A stretch of 64,000 bases of DNA from Galaxea fascicularis (Eukaryota; Cnidaria; Anthozoa; Scleractinia; Euphylliidae): NCBI GenBank assembly GCA_948470475.1, contig OX419343.1, positions 22,371,569 to 22,435,568 of the forward strand, read 5' to 3'. Both the position numbers and the translations under genes were made by a program. Each line of letters opens with the position of its first letter. Positions within the stretch are counted from its first letter, which is position 1. Below, piece by piece: positions 46,401 to 56,945 of this stretch. The notes under the pieces were generated by a model. The model had not been told where the DNA came from. It ran no database searches and saw nothing but the letters and a program-made list of their open reading frames with translations.

Positions 46401-46990
46401 TGTAACATGTTGTTGTTATTTAAGTTTGGCAATCACCAGATGTGTTAATCAAACGTGTTTCAGTCAACCAGAGAAAATAGATTGTAAAGTTTTGAAATTA
46501 TTTATACCCCTTGCTCGCTTACAAGGGAATGTATTTAACAATGTGCATTGCTAGGGCTGAACTCAGTCTGCTGGGAAAGGGGAAGAAACTGAAACAATTA
46601 TCTGGCATAATTTGGTCACTTAGCTAAGTGGCACTTTATTGATATCATATCAAATTACAAAAATCTGGAAACGAGAATCTGTTCCCATCAGAAGGTGAGG
46701 GCAAACACACCTGACTTGTCTCAAACATGATTACGATGGTACCGATGTTGCTGTTGAGGAGAATGGGGTGAGGAACTGCTTGCCCTGCACCGAAGCAGGA
46801 AAGAAAGAGGCCTGTACCCGCGGGCACTGCGTCTAAATATAAACATAATTAGGCCTCGGATGTGATCCATCCGGGATAATTAATCCCGTTACAGACTGCA
46901 TAAAATAAATTATGCCCCTTGGTAATAAATGTCATAAGTGTACGTATACGAAAGTTATCTACTATCATTTCTCTCCTCTTTCTCGTGTAT
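40430..46990. other. 6.5 kb with no recognised gene
   Basis: AT-rich. It contains many short frames without domains; the longest is 43289-43894 (-), 201 codons, of uncertain status. A LINE/SINE-like tail (CCATAAATAAAGTTTGATTG) lies at about 46278-46297. Two related segments, about 42940-43050 and 43130-43200, share TTTTGAGTC...AAAGAAAGA...GCGAAGTT and look like a local duplication. Confidence 0.4.
43289..43894 (-). other. Open frame of 201 codons, not recognised
   Basis: No domain. The stretch LYKKECSYLADVEKLKKAQRAGT is protein-like, but codon usage is simply AT-rich and no homologous copy exists in the window. It may be chance. Confidence 0.2.
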
Positions 46991-46992
46991 AG

Positions 46993-48658
46993 GTTGGAAT
47001 ACTTGTTTTGCTTCCAATGTTGTCGAGATCTCGAGGGTTCTCTTTAAGACGATGCAACTTACCAGTTACTGATAAGCCACAAGCCATAAAATCGTTTAAG
47101 TCGGAAAAATATCTCAAGGTCGAATGGAAGGATGATACGAAAGTCCTCAATCTGTCATTTTCAGGAAACGAGAACGATTCTGGAACACGTAAGCTGTTTT
47201 TTTTTTTTTTCTTATCTGTTTAACTTGTGACTTACTTCTACATTTTACAATACGCTGCAGTTCTAATGTCTTCGTAGTTTCAACCCCAAAAATTTTCAAC
47301 CCAAAAAAATTGCCTTCTGTGCATGCACGAACTTCAAGATGGGCTTATGCTCGACTTTGAAACAACTTTTTGGACACAGTGGCCAGAAAATGGCTCGACT
47401 AGGTTCAACCGGCGTTAATCTGCAATATTTTCAGGCATTCCCCCCCCCCCCTCCCACCCCAGTCAAGATGAGAATTATGTATATGAAATATATCATATAT
47501 TAATGAGAACGATGTGCATCATTATATATAAAATAAATCATGGCACTACTTACAAGCGAATCACAATATGCATTTCATTTCGGCAGTAATTGCGGAAATG
47601 AAATGCATTTTAAAATCTATCAATCCTTTACTTACTTAAATTCTTTATACAGGTTTTGTAACAAGAAAGATGACCAGCGGAATGCCACGAGCATACAGTC
47701 TTGAAGGAAAGCCGCACTATTTTCTGGCTGTGGAAAAAGGAAAGCTGTTTCTTCGCAAGGTATGCTTGAAACTCTGCACATGTAGCAACTAGAAATAATT
47801 TGAGGTTTCGCTCTTTTAAATATCATGTTTATTGTTAAAGCCTCCATCGGACGGCATCATTGGTAATTGTAGTCAATGACTGTAGATTCATCATCATAGA
47901 GTGATTTTCATGAGCATTAAATGGCAATTGGGTTTGCTTTAGTTTTGTATTACACGGGTCTGTGATTGGCTAGCAAAACTCGCGCCACTTTCTCAACCGA
48001 TGCAACTGCACGCGCGTATTTTCCCGCGCTTAGTGCTGGCGACATCTATGTAACTGCTTTTAATTATGATTGGCTCATTGCACTCTTTCGGTCTGTTGTG
48101 ATTGGTTTGCAACACTCAATTGGAACCTACTTTAACATGAGGGTAATGTGCACGGGCTGTAGGACGATTTTGTTAGCGTCAAAGAAAAAATAGGCGGCAA
48201 GCAGTACATACGACGGTTGAGACGATGGTGTTCATAAAAAAAAAAAACGACTGGGATTTTTACATAACTTTTAAATCGTGGATGGCAAGATGACTCAAAA
48301 CATTAGCAAGAAAAGTGAGAACTGGGAAAAGGCCGGCTATCTACTGACTTAAGTAACACCTTAACTAAGTTTCCTCCATTTTATTTTATTATTTTTTTTT
48401 TGTTTTCATTTGCAGCATGTGAATTGTACAATGGACAGCAAATACCTTTTTAGGACGCGTAGAGTCTCGGTAACACACAATGCAAACGGACAAGAGGAAA
48501 AGGAGCAAACAAAGATACTGACATCTCTATACAGCAACGGCACAACGTCGGACGCGGCGACTATAATCAAAAGCAACAAGTCAGGGGCGATTTCTCTTGG
48601 GCGCAACTGGAGAGATTGCAGGGCCTGGCTAATATTTGAAGAAAAAGACGCGTCTTAA
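46993..48658 (+). CDS. Secreted beta-trefoil (FGF/IL-1-like) candidate, gene A
   Basis: Three coding exons by splice sites: 46993-47188 (first coding part possibly further upstream), 47653-47759 (107 bp) and 48416-48658. Intron phases are 1 then 0. Exon 1 ends EKYLKVEWKDDTKVLNLSF...SGT; exon 2 reads FVTRKMTSGMPRAYSLEGK then HYFLAVEKGKLFLRK; exon 3 starts HVNCTMDSKYLFRTRRVSV and ends GRNWRDCRAWLIFEEKDAS. Donors are GTAAGC and GTATGC; acceptors are TTATACAG and TTTGCAG. The order of strands, G-K-L turn and final aromatic strand resembles FGF/IL-1 beta-trefoils, and FGF genes have a 104-bp middle exon with the same phases. VGILVLLP at the 5' end may be the end of a signal peptide whose ATG lies in an upstream exon; otherwise ATG 47017 is used. 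It is convergent with gene B. Confidence 0.6.
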
Positions 48659-50454
48659 TTAAGTAAAATAACTTTTATTTGATCGACGCATGATTCTTTC
48701 CTTCCACCTAACTCAAAGTGCAGGCCATCAAAAACAAACAAACAAAGACATTAAAGAAATGTTTCAACGTGCAAACATTGTGTTTATTGTTACTGCAACT
48801 TATAATTACCACAAAAGCTAAAAGAAGTGGAATAACACTAAGCCAGCTAAAGACTTTTCAACCGAAAGCGACTGAGAAGTAAACCCGGCCACCATTTTGA
48901 ATTAGGTTTCAGGAAAGACGTATTTCATGGCAAAACTCGTATTTGAAAGCTTGAACCTCTGAAGGATTTCGTAAATCAGAGTCTTTTATGTTAACCATTT
49001 CTCTCGTATCCGGGCCCTTACCATATTTATCCCTTGTTTTTTTTCTATTTTAATTAAGTGTTATAGTATTGTAGAGTGTCATGGACAATGATAAGTGGAG
49101 TATGGCGCTCGATAAATACATTTTAATTTTAAATTTTAAACTGAAGGAGTGTTAGCAACGATAGGAGAAACGGAGACGAAAACGCCGCCGAACAATAGAT
49201 CGATTTGGTACGTTTCTTTCAAACAACATGGTGAAATACCCATATTCAAGGTTTTGTCGAGAACGTTAAGTTCACGACCATAAATTGCTTTCCTAGCAAT
49301 ATAGTTTATCTCTGCACCTCCAAGCGTTCTCGCCCACATTTTAAAAACTAAACGGGTTCGATAAGTCGCAATAAGAATTTAAATTTTGACATTACATTTC
49401 CGTTGAAGAGGGCTCTCTGGTGTCGATTTTAAGTTCCATTCAAAATGGCAAGACTATTTTATTCTAACGCCGCGTTTACAGTAACATTGGCTGTAGGTTA
49501 TTTTTAAAATTACTTTTACTCTTTCCATGAAATGTGTTTTGCACGTGGACGTTCAGGCTTTCAATTAACAGAGTAAATGAATAAGTAAAAAGTGTTGATA
49601 TTCTGCGAAACTCGAAGAATCAAAAGCTGCTCGCCGAGCTGCAAGTGAATAAATTCTTTTGATAAACTGAGTTTCTTTGAATTTAAGGGCGACTGTTTGA
49701 TGGATAAATATTATATTATATTAAAGATCCAGATGATTTAACTTATTTATTTATTTTTTTTATTTTTTTATTTTTTTAACGGCTGCCGTACAATGTTGAC
49801 ATAACCGTACAGGGAGACTTAGAGGTGAATAAATGAAAGATGTGAGTGCTACAATTCGGGAGCAGTGTCTTCAAAACTACAAAAGAATGTTTACCGCTTT
49901 ATGACTTTGTGGGAAAATTGAAGCGACAGTGAGGAAAATTGATGGTAATCACGCATCTTTCCGAGATAAAGAAGGCCTCATCCACACGTATCCGGATATT
50001 TAAGAAAACGGAAGTTTTATCCTCCGTTACACGTGGCCTGCGTTTTCGGTCACCGAAAACGAGGGTTTTTGACTACGCTCTCCAGACTGACTTATCTGGC
50101 GTATAATGTAAAATTAATGTGAAGCTTGTGGGATGTGACTTCTAGTGAAGCCATACTTCATCCAAGCTTGTAACTGAATGATTAGTCATTCTAATGGAAG
50201 CGGCATACCTGGCCGTTTTGAAACCCCTGGTTTGTTGCTGACTGGTTTAGTATCCTGTGGTCTCGCGACTTTTAGGATTATTAAATATGTATGTGTGTAT
50301 GTATGTACATAAAGCCATTCTCAGACTACCTGTGTACTATTAGAAGTATCATCGATTCAAAACCTTTTACAGCACTCGGAGTACCAAGGAGTACTCGCAA
50401 GTGTGGTGAGGTTTATGAACTCAAAGGATTGCATGTTCTTTAATATGACATAAA
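48659..50454. other. Gene-free stretch downstream of gene A
   Basis: ATTAAA at about 48750 could be the gene A polyadenylation signal. A LINE-like tail (GGCGCTCGATAAATACA) lies near 49105-49122. About 50147-50232 is a fragment of the 5808/17645 repeat family. Confidence 0.45.
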
Positions 50455-50758
50455 TGAATTTAATTGCATTTATTTTCCTGTTGAAAGTCCGAGTGAAACC
50501 AATATGGCCTCTAGTTTTGTTTCTCGTGAGTCTTGTTCGTGCATGGTGCCGGATTCATGATACATCAGTACAACTTTGATGAAAATGGAAAACAGCAATC
50601 ATTTTATGAATTTAATTGCATTTATTTTCCTGTTGAAAGTCCGAGTGAAACCAATATGGCCTCTAGTTTTGTTTCTCGTGAGTCTTGTTCGTGCATGGTG
50701 CCGGATTCATGATACATCAGTACAACTTTGATGAAAATGGAAAACAGCAATCATTTTA
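50455..50758. repeat. Perfect-looking tandem duplication, 2 x 152 bp
   Basis: TGAATTTAATTGCATTTATT through AACAGCAATCATTTTA occurs twice head to tail (from 50455 and from 50607) without a difference I can see. It is a recent duplication or an assembly artefact. Confidence 0.9.
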
Positions 50759-50980
50759 TTATAATGGTAAAATACTTTTACTATACCAATGAGCTTGAAG
50801 AAAAATGAGTCCTATTTGCAGCTGGATTACATAAGTCTTGACTAGTCACATTACAGCACTAGCACTGGTCACCACCTTTGCAGAGAAGTGGACTGAGGTT
50901 CTTAAATTAGCTAGTAGATCTGTATAATGTTGTGTCTTACATGTTGTGTGTTATTATTAGTGTGTTTAGACCTTCGTGAG

Positions 50981-51271
50981 CATGGGCGTACGGGCCGGGG
51001 GGGGGGGGGTGGAGGGCAGAAAGAGAAATTTGGGCAAAGCTAATTATTTAAGATGTTTTCAAGCTGTTTTTTGAATAGATAGATATTTTCTATTTCTACC
51101 TGAAGTCGGCACTGTAAAGCCAGTTAAATTCACACGAGACAGCGGTTGCCTAGCACGTGACGAGCTTCTGGTCAGTTCGTAAAATTTGGGCAACTTGTAA
51201 GAATTTTTTGGGCAAATGGTTCACCGTCCCCCCCCCCCCCCCCCTGGCAAAAAAATGCCCGTACGCCTATG
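50981..51271. mobile_element. hAT-like MITE, 291 bp, with 8-bp target duplication
   Basis: Ends CATGGGCGTACGGGC and GCCCGTACGCCTATG; flanked by TTCGTGAG at 50973-50980 and 51272-51279. Poly-G and poly-C tracts lie just inside the ends. An 8-bp duplication is typical of hAT elements. Confidence 0.8.
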
Positions 51272-51279
51272 TTCGTGAG

Positions 51280-52109
51280 CGTTATAACTTGCGATCTCTT
51301 TTTGTCTCTTCCGTCGAAAAGAATATCCTGAAAGAGTAGTTACTGCTTGTTCAGTGCAAGATGGCATCGAGGAGCCCAAGGGATATATTGGATGGATGAT
51401 TCAGGGAAGTTTGCCAAAACGGAATAAGTAAACCAATAAACATTGCAATGAATAACAAACAGCAGATTGAAATAAATAAAGAACATGATTCAGTAAAGCT
51501 AACTAAACGTGGAGTGAAAAAGAAGTTCTAGTTTTGGATTGGAGAGGGAGCATGCCACTCCGCGCGGCTTTGTACTTGATGTTGTATCGGTTAGGAAAAA
51601 ATAGACATTATTTAGCATTGCTTTTACTTCAAGTTACCTCCGGCTTCATAACTATACGGATGGAAAAACTTTTACTTGAAGTTACCTCCCGCTTCGTAAC
51701 TACAGTTAAAAGGGGCGATGCCATGCTATACAACAAATACGGATGTAAAAGCTTTTACTTGAAGTTACTTCCAGTTTCATAACTACACTTAAAGGAAGCG
51801 ATGCCATGCTATACAAAAGTTACGGATGTAAAAGCCTAATGAATGATACATAGAAACTGGAAGCAATGTTCAAGTTCTGTAAGGGTACGCTGTTATGAAG
51901 ATGACTGTCCTCGCCGCTAAATTCATTTGGCTTTCTCCCTGTACTTTTTTGAAGCATAATTTGTATCCTGGATAGTTTTTTTGGAGACATTCTTTTTCAC
52001 CCAAACAATTCCCACTTACAGTTTCTCTTTAAGAGCCAGGAAGAAAACGTAAAGATGATGTCAAAGTTTGTGCTTTACGTTGGGGTGAACACAAACATGG
52101 ATCGTACGT
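51280..52109. repeat. Intergenic stretch with degenerate tandem units
   Basis: At about 51615-51835 the unit CTTTTACTTGAAGTTACCTCC...TTCATAACTA recurs three times, with GGGGCGATGCCATGCTATAC between. No gene is seen. Confidence 0.5.
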
Positions 52110-55076
52110 TTATGCCTCAGTTATTATGAACCAAGCATGACAGTCTCTCCAGTTCTTCCACTTGGCCAAAACCGCCTTTCCAGACTTGGTGCTCTTAATT
52201 ACCTTGTGAGGGCTGGAGCGAGTCCTTAGTATTTTGAAGTTTTCAGTCGTAACACCGTTGGAGTCGCTATATTGCAGGGTAATACTTTTCATTTCAAACC
52301 TGTGGCCGATTTCAGCTGGGTTGATATTTGATACGTTCTGGAAAAGAAAATGTTTGGTTTTATTGAAGTTTGAATCAATTTTTGTAGTCCGAGTTATGTC
52401 CGTGACTATGTTCGTACCAGGGGCCCGTTTTTCGAAAGTTCCGTAAACTTTTCGGGCCCAAAAAGCTTATTATAATCCTGGTCTTTAAGTGAGATTTCGG
52501 GCAATGAAAGGGAAGATTTGCTGTAAGCTTTCATGTCTGTAAACGTCTTTGTTTTCGAGATGGGTAGGAAATTATAGCACCCGAAATAGACCCGGAAATT
52601 TTCGGGAGTTTCGAGAAACGGGCTGGACTTTTGAACATACGTGCGCCAAGAACATAAAAGAACTTAAGCGGATGCGTTTATGAGCAACGGACTGTAATTC
52701 AAATGAAGTCAGGCGTTTTCTCTTTTAATGTACCTTGACGCTACCACATTATTTTTGCGTTACTAAGTTACTTTCTCTTATTGGGACGATTTGCTTGAAT
52801 TTGTTTTGCAAAACCGCTGGCCATAAGTGCGAAACGTCCAGTTCCGGTTGCCATACGTTGCTCAAAATCACATTTGTTTAAGCTCCCTAATTATATGCGT
52901 ATGTCAGCGAAAATCATAGCTGTTTTGACTTGCATACTTTAATTATTCTTGTTGAAAGAACTGTGCACATTTCAGTGACACTCGCTGTCGGATATTTCGT
53001 CAAAGACATTTAGGTACATGCGAAATTTAGTATATACCACACTCGGAGGTTACTCGGAGGTGATTAGCAAAGTACTATTCACCTCCGAGCAGCCGAAGAG
53101 AAACAAAGTGGTTTCCTGTTTCGGTTTCCGAAGACGAAATTATTTGAAGAAACGCTAGTTATTCAGCTTGTGTAGCATTTACTAAAACAATTATTTACCA
53201 CAGTGTTGGTGAGAGTAATGGTTATTCACCTCCCGGTGCGGTAAATATCCACCACTATTCACCTCAACGTCGATGAATAACAGTGAACTATGAAATAACT
53301 GAGATACTTCATGTTACGAGGTAAAGTCCTGGTTCGGGGTGATGGAAGGAGGTTGAGGGTACGGGTGGGGGGGGGGGCTGCCGGAGGGGGGTGGGGGAGG
53401 AGGGGGTGGAGTGAGAAAGTAGAAACCGCAGTAGCTCTGACTTTTGCATTCAAGTGCTATTCATCAAGATCAATGATCTCTGACTTCTCAAGACAAATTC
53501 AGCGATAAGGACAGATCTAGAGCAAACAATTGCAATTCCTTCGAACAGCAAAGCATTCTTTTGGCTCGTCACGTTGAGGAGGAAAGGTTGCGTGACGGGC
53601 CAAAACGTGGGAGGTTAGCAAAGTTGGTCAAACCCTGAATTTACGACGGTTTTGAGAGTTAGAGTCTGCATTTTTTGCTTGTCTCGTGGCTAGTTGAGTT
53701 GTCAGAAAAGTTGTACATTAATCGACATACAGAATTTGTCAGCCTTGGCTAAATGCCAACTAAAGAATCCAGGCGTGCTCCTGACTAACGCCTCCTTTTT
53801 TTCACTTTCTCCCGATCTCTTAGCTTTTTATTGCATGTATGGGTTGGGTCCGGGTGCATTATTTTTTTAATTTCCTTCAAGCTAATCTAGCTACACCAAT
53901 ACCTTCACTTCCAGGTTGCCGGCATCCTGTGCACTGAGAATGTGGTTTGGGTATTGAGCAGGTTGTAAAGTAAATTCCAAGGTCATCTTATTCTTATATA
54001 TGGTCGACTTCCTTTTCAGAATAAACCCTTCACATAAAGAAAAAAGTCACTTTGGTTAGCCTTTAAAAATGTATTTATTCCAAATTTCACTCGGAATGGT
54101 GTGATTATTTGTGCAAATGAAATGATTTGCTTGTTTGGAATGAATCAAAAACAAAAGAGCTGCTTCTTTGGGCGGATTTTGTGGTTAACAAAATTAATGA
54201 AACATGACGGTTCCCCGACATCAAAGCTTTATGGACCGTCACGTATAAAAACTGATATTTGTACATATACAGTAGACTAATAACTCAAAGTTGTAATTCT
54301 GAAGAGTAATCACGAAGAGCTGATACTTGTACCAATTCAAAAGATTCCCTGTTTGAAATTATTAACGTTTAACAAAGGAGATAATTATTCCTTTTGTACT
54401 TATGGAACCACAATAGCACCAAATATGTTATATTTATATTAAACAAGCTCCCATGTATAATTGTAAACTATATCTGCCTTCTCATTCTTGTACCTAAAGT
54501 TACTTCATTTGTTTCAGTTGTTACTTATATACTTATACTTGAATCAATTTCATTTTTTGAAATTGAAAAATCTTGTTCAGTTGTATTTTAATATCAATAG
54601 GACCAAGCCGACTCAATTAGGTTTGCTATAAACTTCGGGTGGGCGTTGCACTTCAACATATTTGGAAAATGTTGTAATAAATACATATTTTATTTTTATG
54701 TGCTGTAGTTTTTAATTACGAAGTACTAGTAACATTTTTTGTTGCCGCAACAATTTTTTCATCAGGGGGCTAAACGAGGGAACATCGTGAAAACATGCAG
54801 GAGCTCAAATTGTTGCCTCGTTTAGCCAGCGCTTTACAATTTGTGAACTATAGTTTCATGCGTCAACAAATAACGCAAGAAAAGTTGCTTACGTGTGCCT
54901 GCTTCGTCCTTCTTTCCTGTGAACGATACTGTGATTTTTTTCCCATTCAGGTCTGGCCCTCGACACGTCAAAAAACGTTTTCCTCTATTCCCTCTCTCAA
55001 ACGCTTGTACGGAGACTTGAAACGTTTGCTCAGCGGCATTAGCGAAAGCACACAACAGAACACCCAGCAAAATCAT
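52110..55076 (-). CDS. Secreted beta-trefoil (FGF/IL-1-like) candidate, gene B
   Basis: 178 codons in three exons on the minus strand: 55076-54893 (184 bp), 54027-53903 (125 bp) and 52337-52110 (228 bp). The ATG at 55076 opens a signal peptide, MILLGVLLCAFANAAEQT. Phases are 1 and 0; donors GTAAGC and GTATTG; acceptors TATGTGAAG (after a pyrimidine tract) and TTTTCCAG. The lengths sum to an exact frame. Exon 1 has GKRFLTCRGPDLNGKKITV; exon 2 ends HILSAQDAGNLEVK; exon 3 ends KSGKAVLAKWKNWRDCHAWF then IITEA. It aligns with gene A exon by exon, including the SGT/AGT-R-F junction and the WRDCxAW ending. I infer an FGF/IL-1-type fold; lectin-type or other trefoils are alternatives. Intron 2 holds a MITE and the sequence shared with arm A. 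Confidence 0.65.
52418..52625. mobile_element. MITE-like inverted repeat, about 208 bp, in intron 2 of gene B
   Basis: Left CCAGGGGCCCGTTTTTCGAA and right TTCGAGAAACGGGCTGG are imperfect inverse complements. Confidence 0.65.
53040..55060 (-). repeat. Inverted duplication, arm B
   Basis: Reverse complement of arm A (20919-23430 plus 36410-37480). It covers exon 1, intron 1, exon 2 and part of intron 2 of gene B. It carries neither the Polinton nor the 22232-23398 element, so it preserves the Polinton target (GGGTTGGGTCC side and GCATGTATGG side are contiguous near 53830-53850). Confidence 0.85.
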
Positions 55077-56052
55077 CAGAAACTTTAAAATCAAAGAACA
55101 AAATGAGTTAAAGTACTATCCGGAATGGAAGCAAAGTGTATCAATTATATTTTTTGTCTACAAATAACTCAAGAAAAACATACAAACGAACTGATAGTTG
55201 TTTGTTTGCGGAGTTAAGTACACTGATTAAAAAATCGTTAATGATAACGAGAAACTCCGAATACTCAATCTTCCACTAAAACTGAAGGTGCATTTTTAGA
55301 TTTTAAAAGCCGATATCTTGTACATATTGAACTTTGAACACCAACCATATACCCACCTGGACTTTGTATATGGACAAGTTTTCCATTTCAATATTCCTGC
55401 GCGACTGACTGAAGCCAGAAAATATCCAAGAGTTATCACTAAGCTCGCTACTTATCCGGCTTTTAAGCCGCCAGACTGAGTATGGGAAAATTTAACTTAC
55501 TTTCAGTTTTTTCCCCTTATCCGTGGTTGACGTCATACAGATAGTGCTGACACATCACTGAGCAAGTCATTTGTCGTTTCCATCAGCAAAATCAAAGCAA
55601 TCCACACAAAATAAACGTCGATTTAAAAGTTTCGCTTTCAGTTTGCCATCAGATCTAAAAAATTCGATGACTCGACAGTGTGTCGTGTCATTCAATTCAC
55701 GAACCAAATTTCTCGAAACGGTTCAAACTAGAGATTCGTCTTAAATGTTCATCAACGGTAACATTAATTATTATCTAAACTTTGAACGTATGCGAGCTAA
55801 ATTTACAATGCTTGCGGAAAACAAGGTTGAATGTTCATAGGTTTATCGGCACGGTGTCGGCACGGTTATGCCAATTACTTTATGTCTTTATGTCTGTTTC
55901 CGACGGTAAAAGAACAGTCAATAGCAACAAATTAACACTAGCTAGCACTCACTGTCCCGAGCACTTTTTGAAGTAAACTTGCACAAAGTATTGTTGTAGC
56001 AGCACTAGGATTACTGAGCTTCTGTTACGTACTACATATTTATCGATTTATA
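55077..56052. promoter_or_regulatory. Upstream region of gene B, no motif resolved
   Basis: About 1 kb with no gene; it should contain the gene B promoter. I find no convincing TATA or repeat. Confidence 0.3.
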
Positions 56053-56053
56053 A

Positions 56054-56081
56054 AGCCCCGTGCAAACGCTCGCAACATTGT

Positions 56082-56114
<33 letters not shown>

Positions 56115-56140
56115 ATGTTGCGAGCGTTTGCACGGGCCTT
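56054..56140. mobile_element. Short fold-back element, about 87 bp
   Basis: AAGCCCCGTGCAAACGCTCG and its near complement CGAGCGTTTGCACGGGCCTT flank a loop that itself contains CAACATTGTTGG palindromes. Confidence 0.75.
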
Positions 56141-56560
56141 AACAGTTTCAAAATTATGGGCGTATGGAAACGCAGGAATCCGGAACGCCGGAAATCCGGA
56201 ATGCCGGAATCCGGAAAGTCAGAAAACAGGAATGCTTGAAAAATAGGAATTGAGAAAGATAGATCTTTTATCAGTAAAACTATAGAATCAATGTGTTGTG
56301 CTTACGTAAGTTAAGGGGAAAACACGGGGACGTATTCTGCATGCTTAGTACATGGGGTGTTATTCTTTCCAGTCTGGTGTTGCAATGGTGGCTCTGAGAT
56401 AGCACATCAACTTTCACCTACAAATTTGTGTATTTTGAGATGAATGCATGCATGCGGGATTTACAAAGGTTCAAGCAATTTCAGAATCTTGTCGTAAAAC
56501 CCTTTTCTGTGGAGAACCAATTGGAGTGAATTCCGCCATAGGTCCTTTCCCTAAATCTAA

Positions 56561-56942
56561 GGCCCCGTTCAGACTAGGTGCCTGTACCCGGTTTTCGGAA
56601 ACGGGCATTAGTCGAAACTTAACATTTCGTTGATGCCCGCGCACAAATCTAAGGACCGTGCCCGGGCACTACCTCCAAGGGTAGTACTCGGGCACCGTTC
56701 CCGGGCACGGGAACTTGTCTGAACACGTTTTCATGTGTTCCCTTGTTTTTTTCCCGTGTTTCACTACGATGCAGTCACAAAAATGGCGGAATATTGCGGA
56801 GCACTCAAAAAGATAAACTGGGCACCAAGTCTTCTGCACGAGTGTGAACATCCTCGGTCCAGGGCACTGAGGTGTCTAGACAGCGTCCTTTTTAGTGCCC
56901 GAGAACGGTGCCGCGGAACGGGCACTTAGTCTGAACGGGGCC
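56561..56942. mobile_element. MITE, 382 bp, with TAA target duplication
   Basis: Ends GGCCCCGTTCAGACTA and TAGTCTGAACGGGGCC are exact inverse complements, flanked by TAA on each side, as in PIF/Harbinger-type MITEs. GTGCCCGGGCAC-like palindromes lie inside. Confidence 0.8.
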
Positions 56943-56945
56943 TAA

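Noticed and set aside
53311..53508. Plus-strand G-rich frame (and 36984-37244)
   Set aside because: Lies in intron 2 of gene B and its duplicate; G-rich low complexity.
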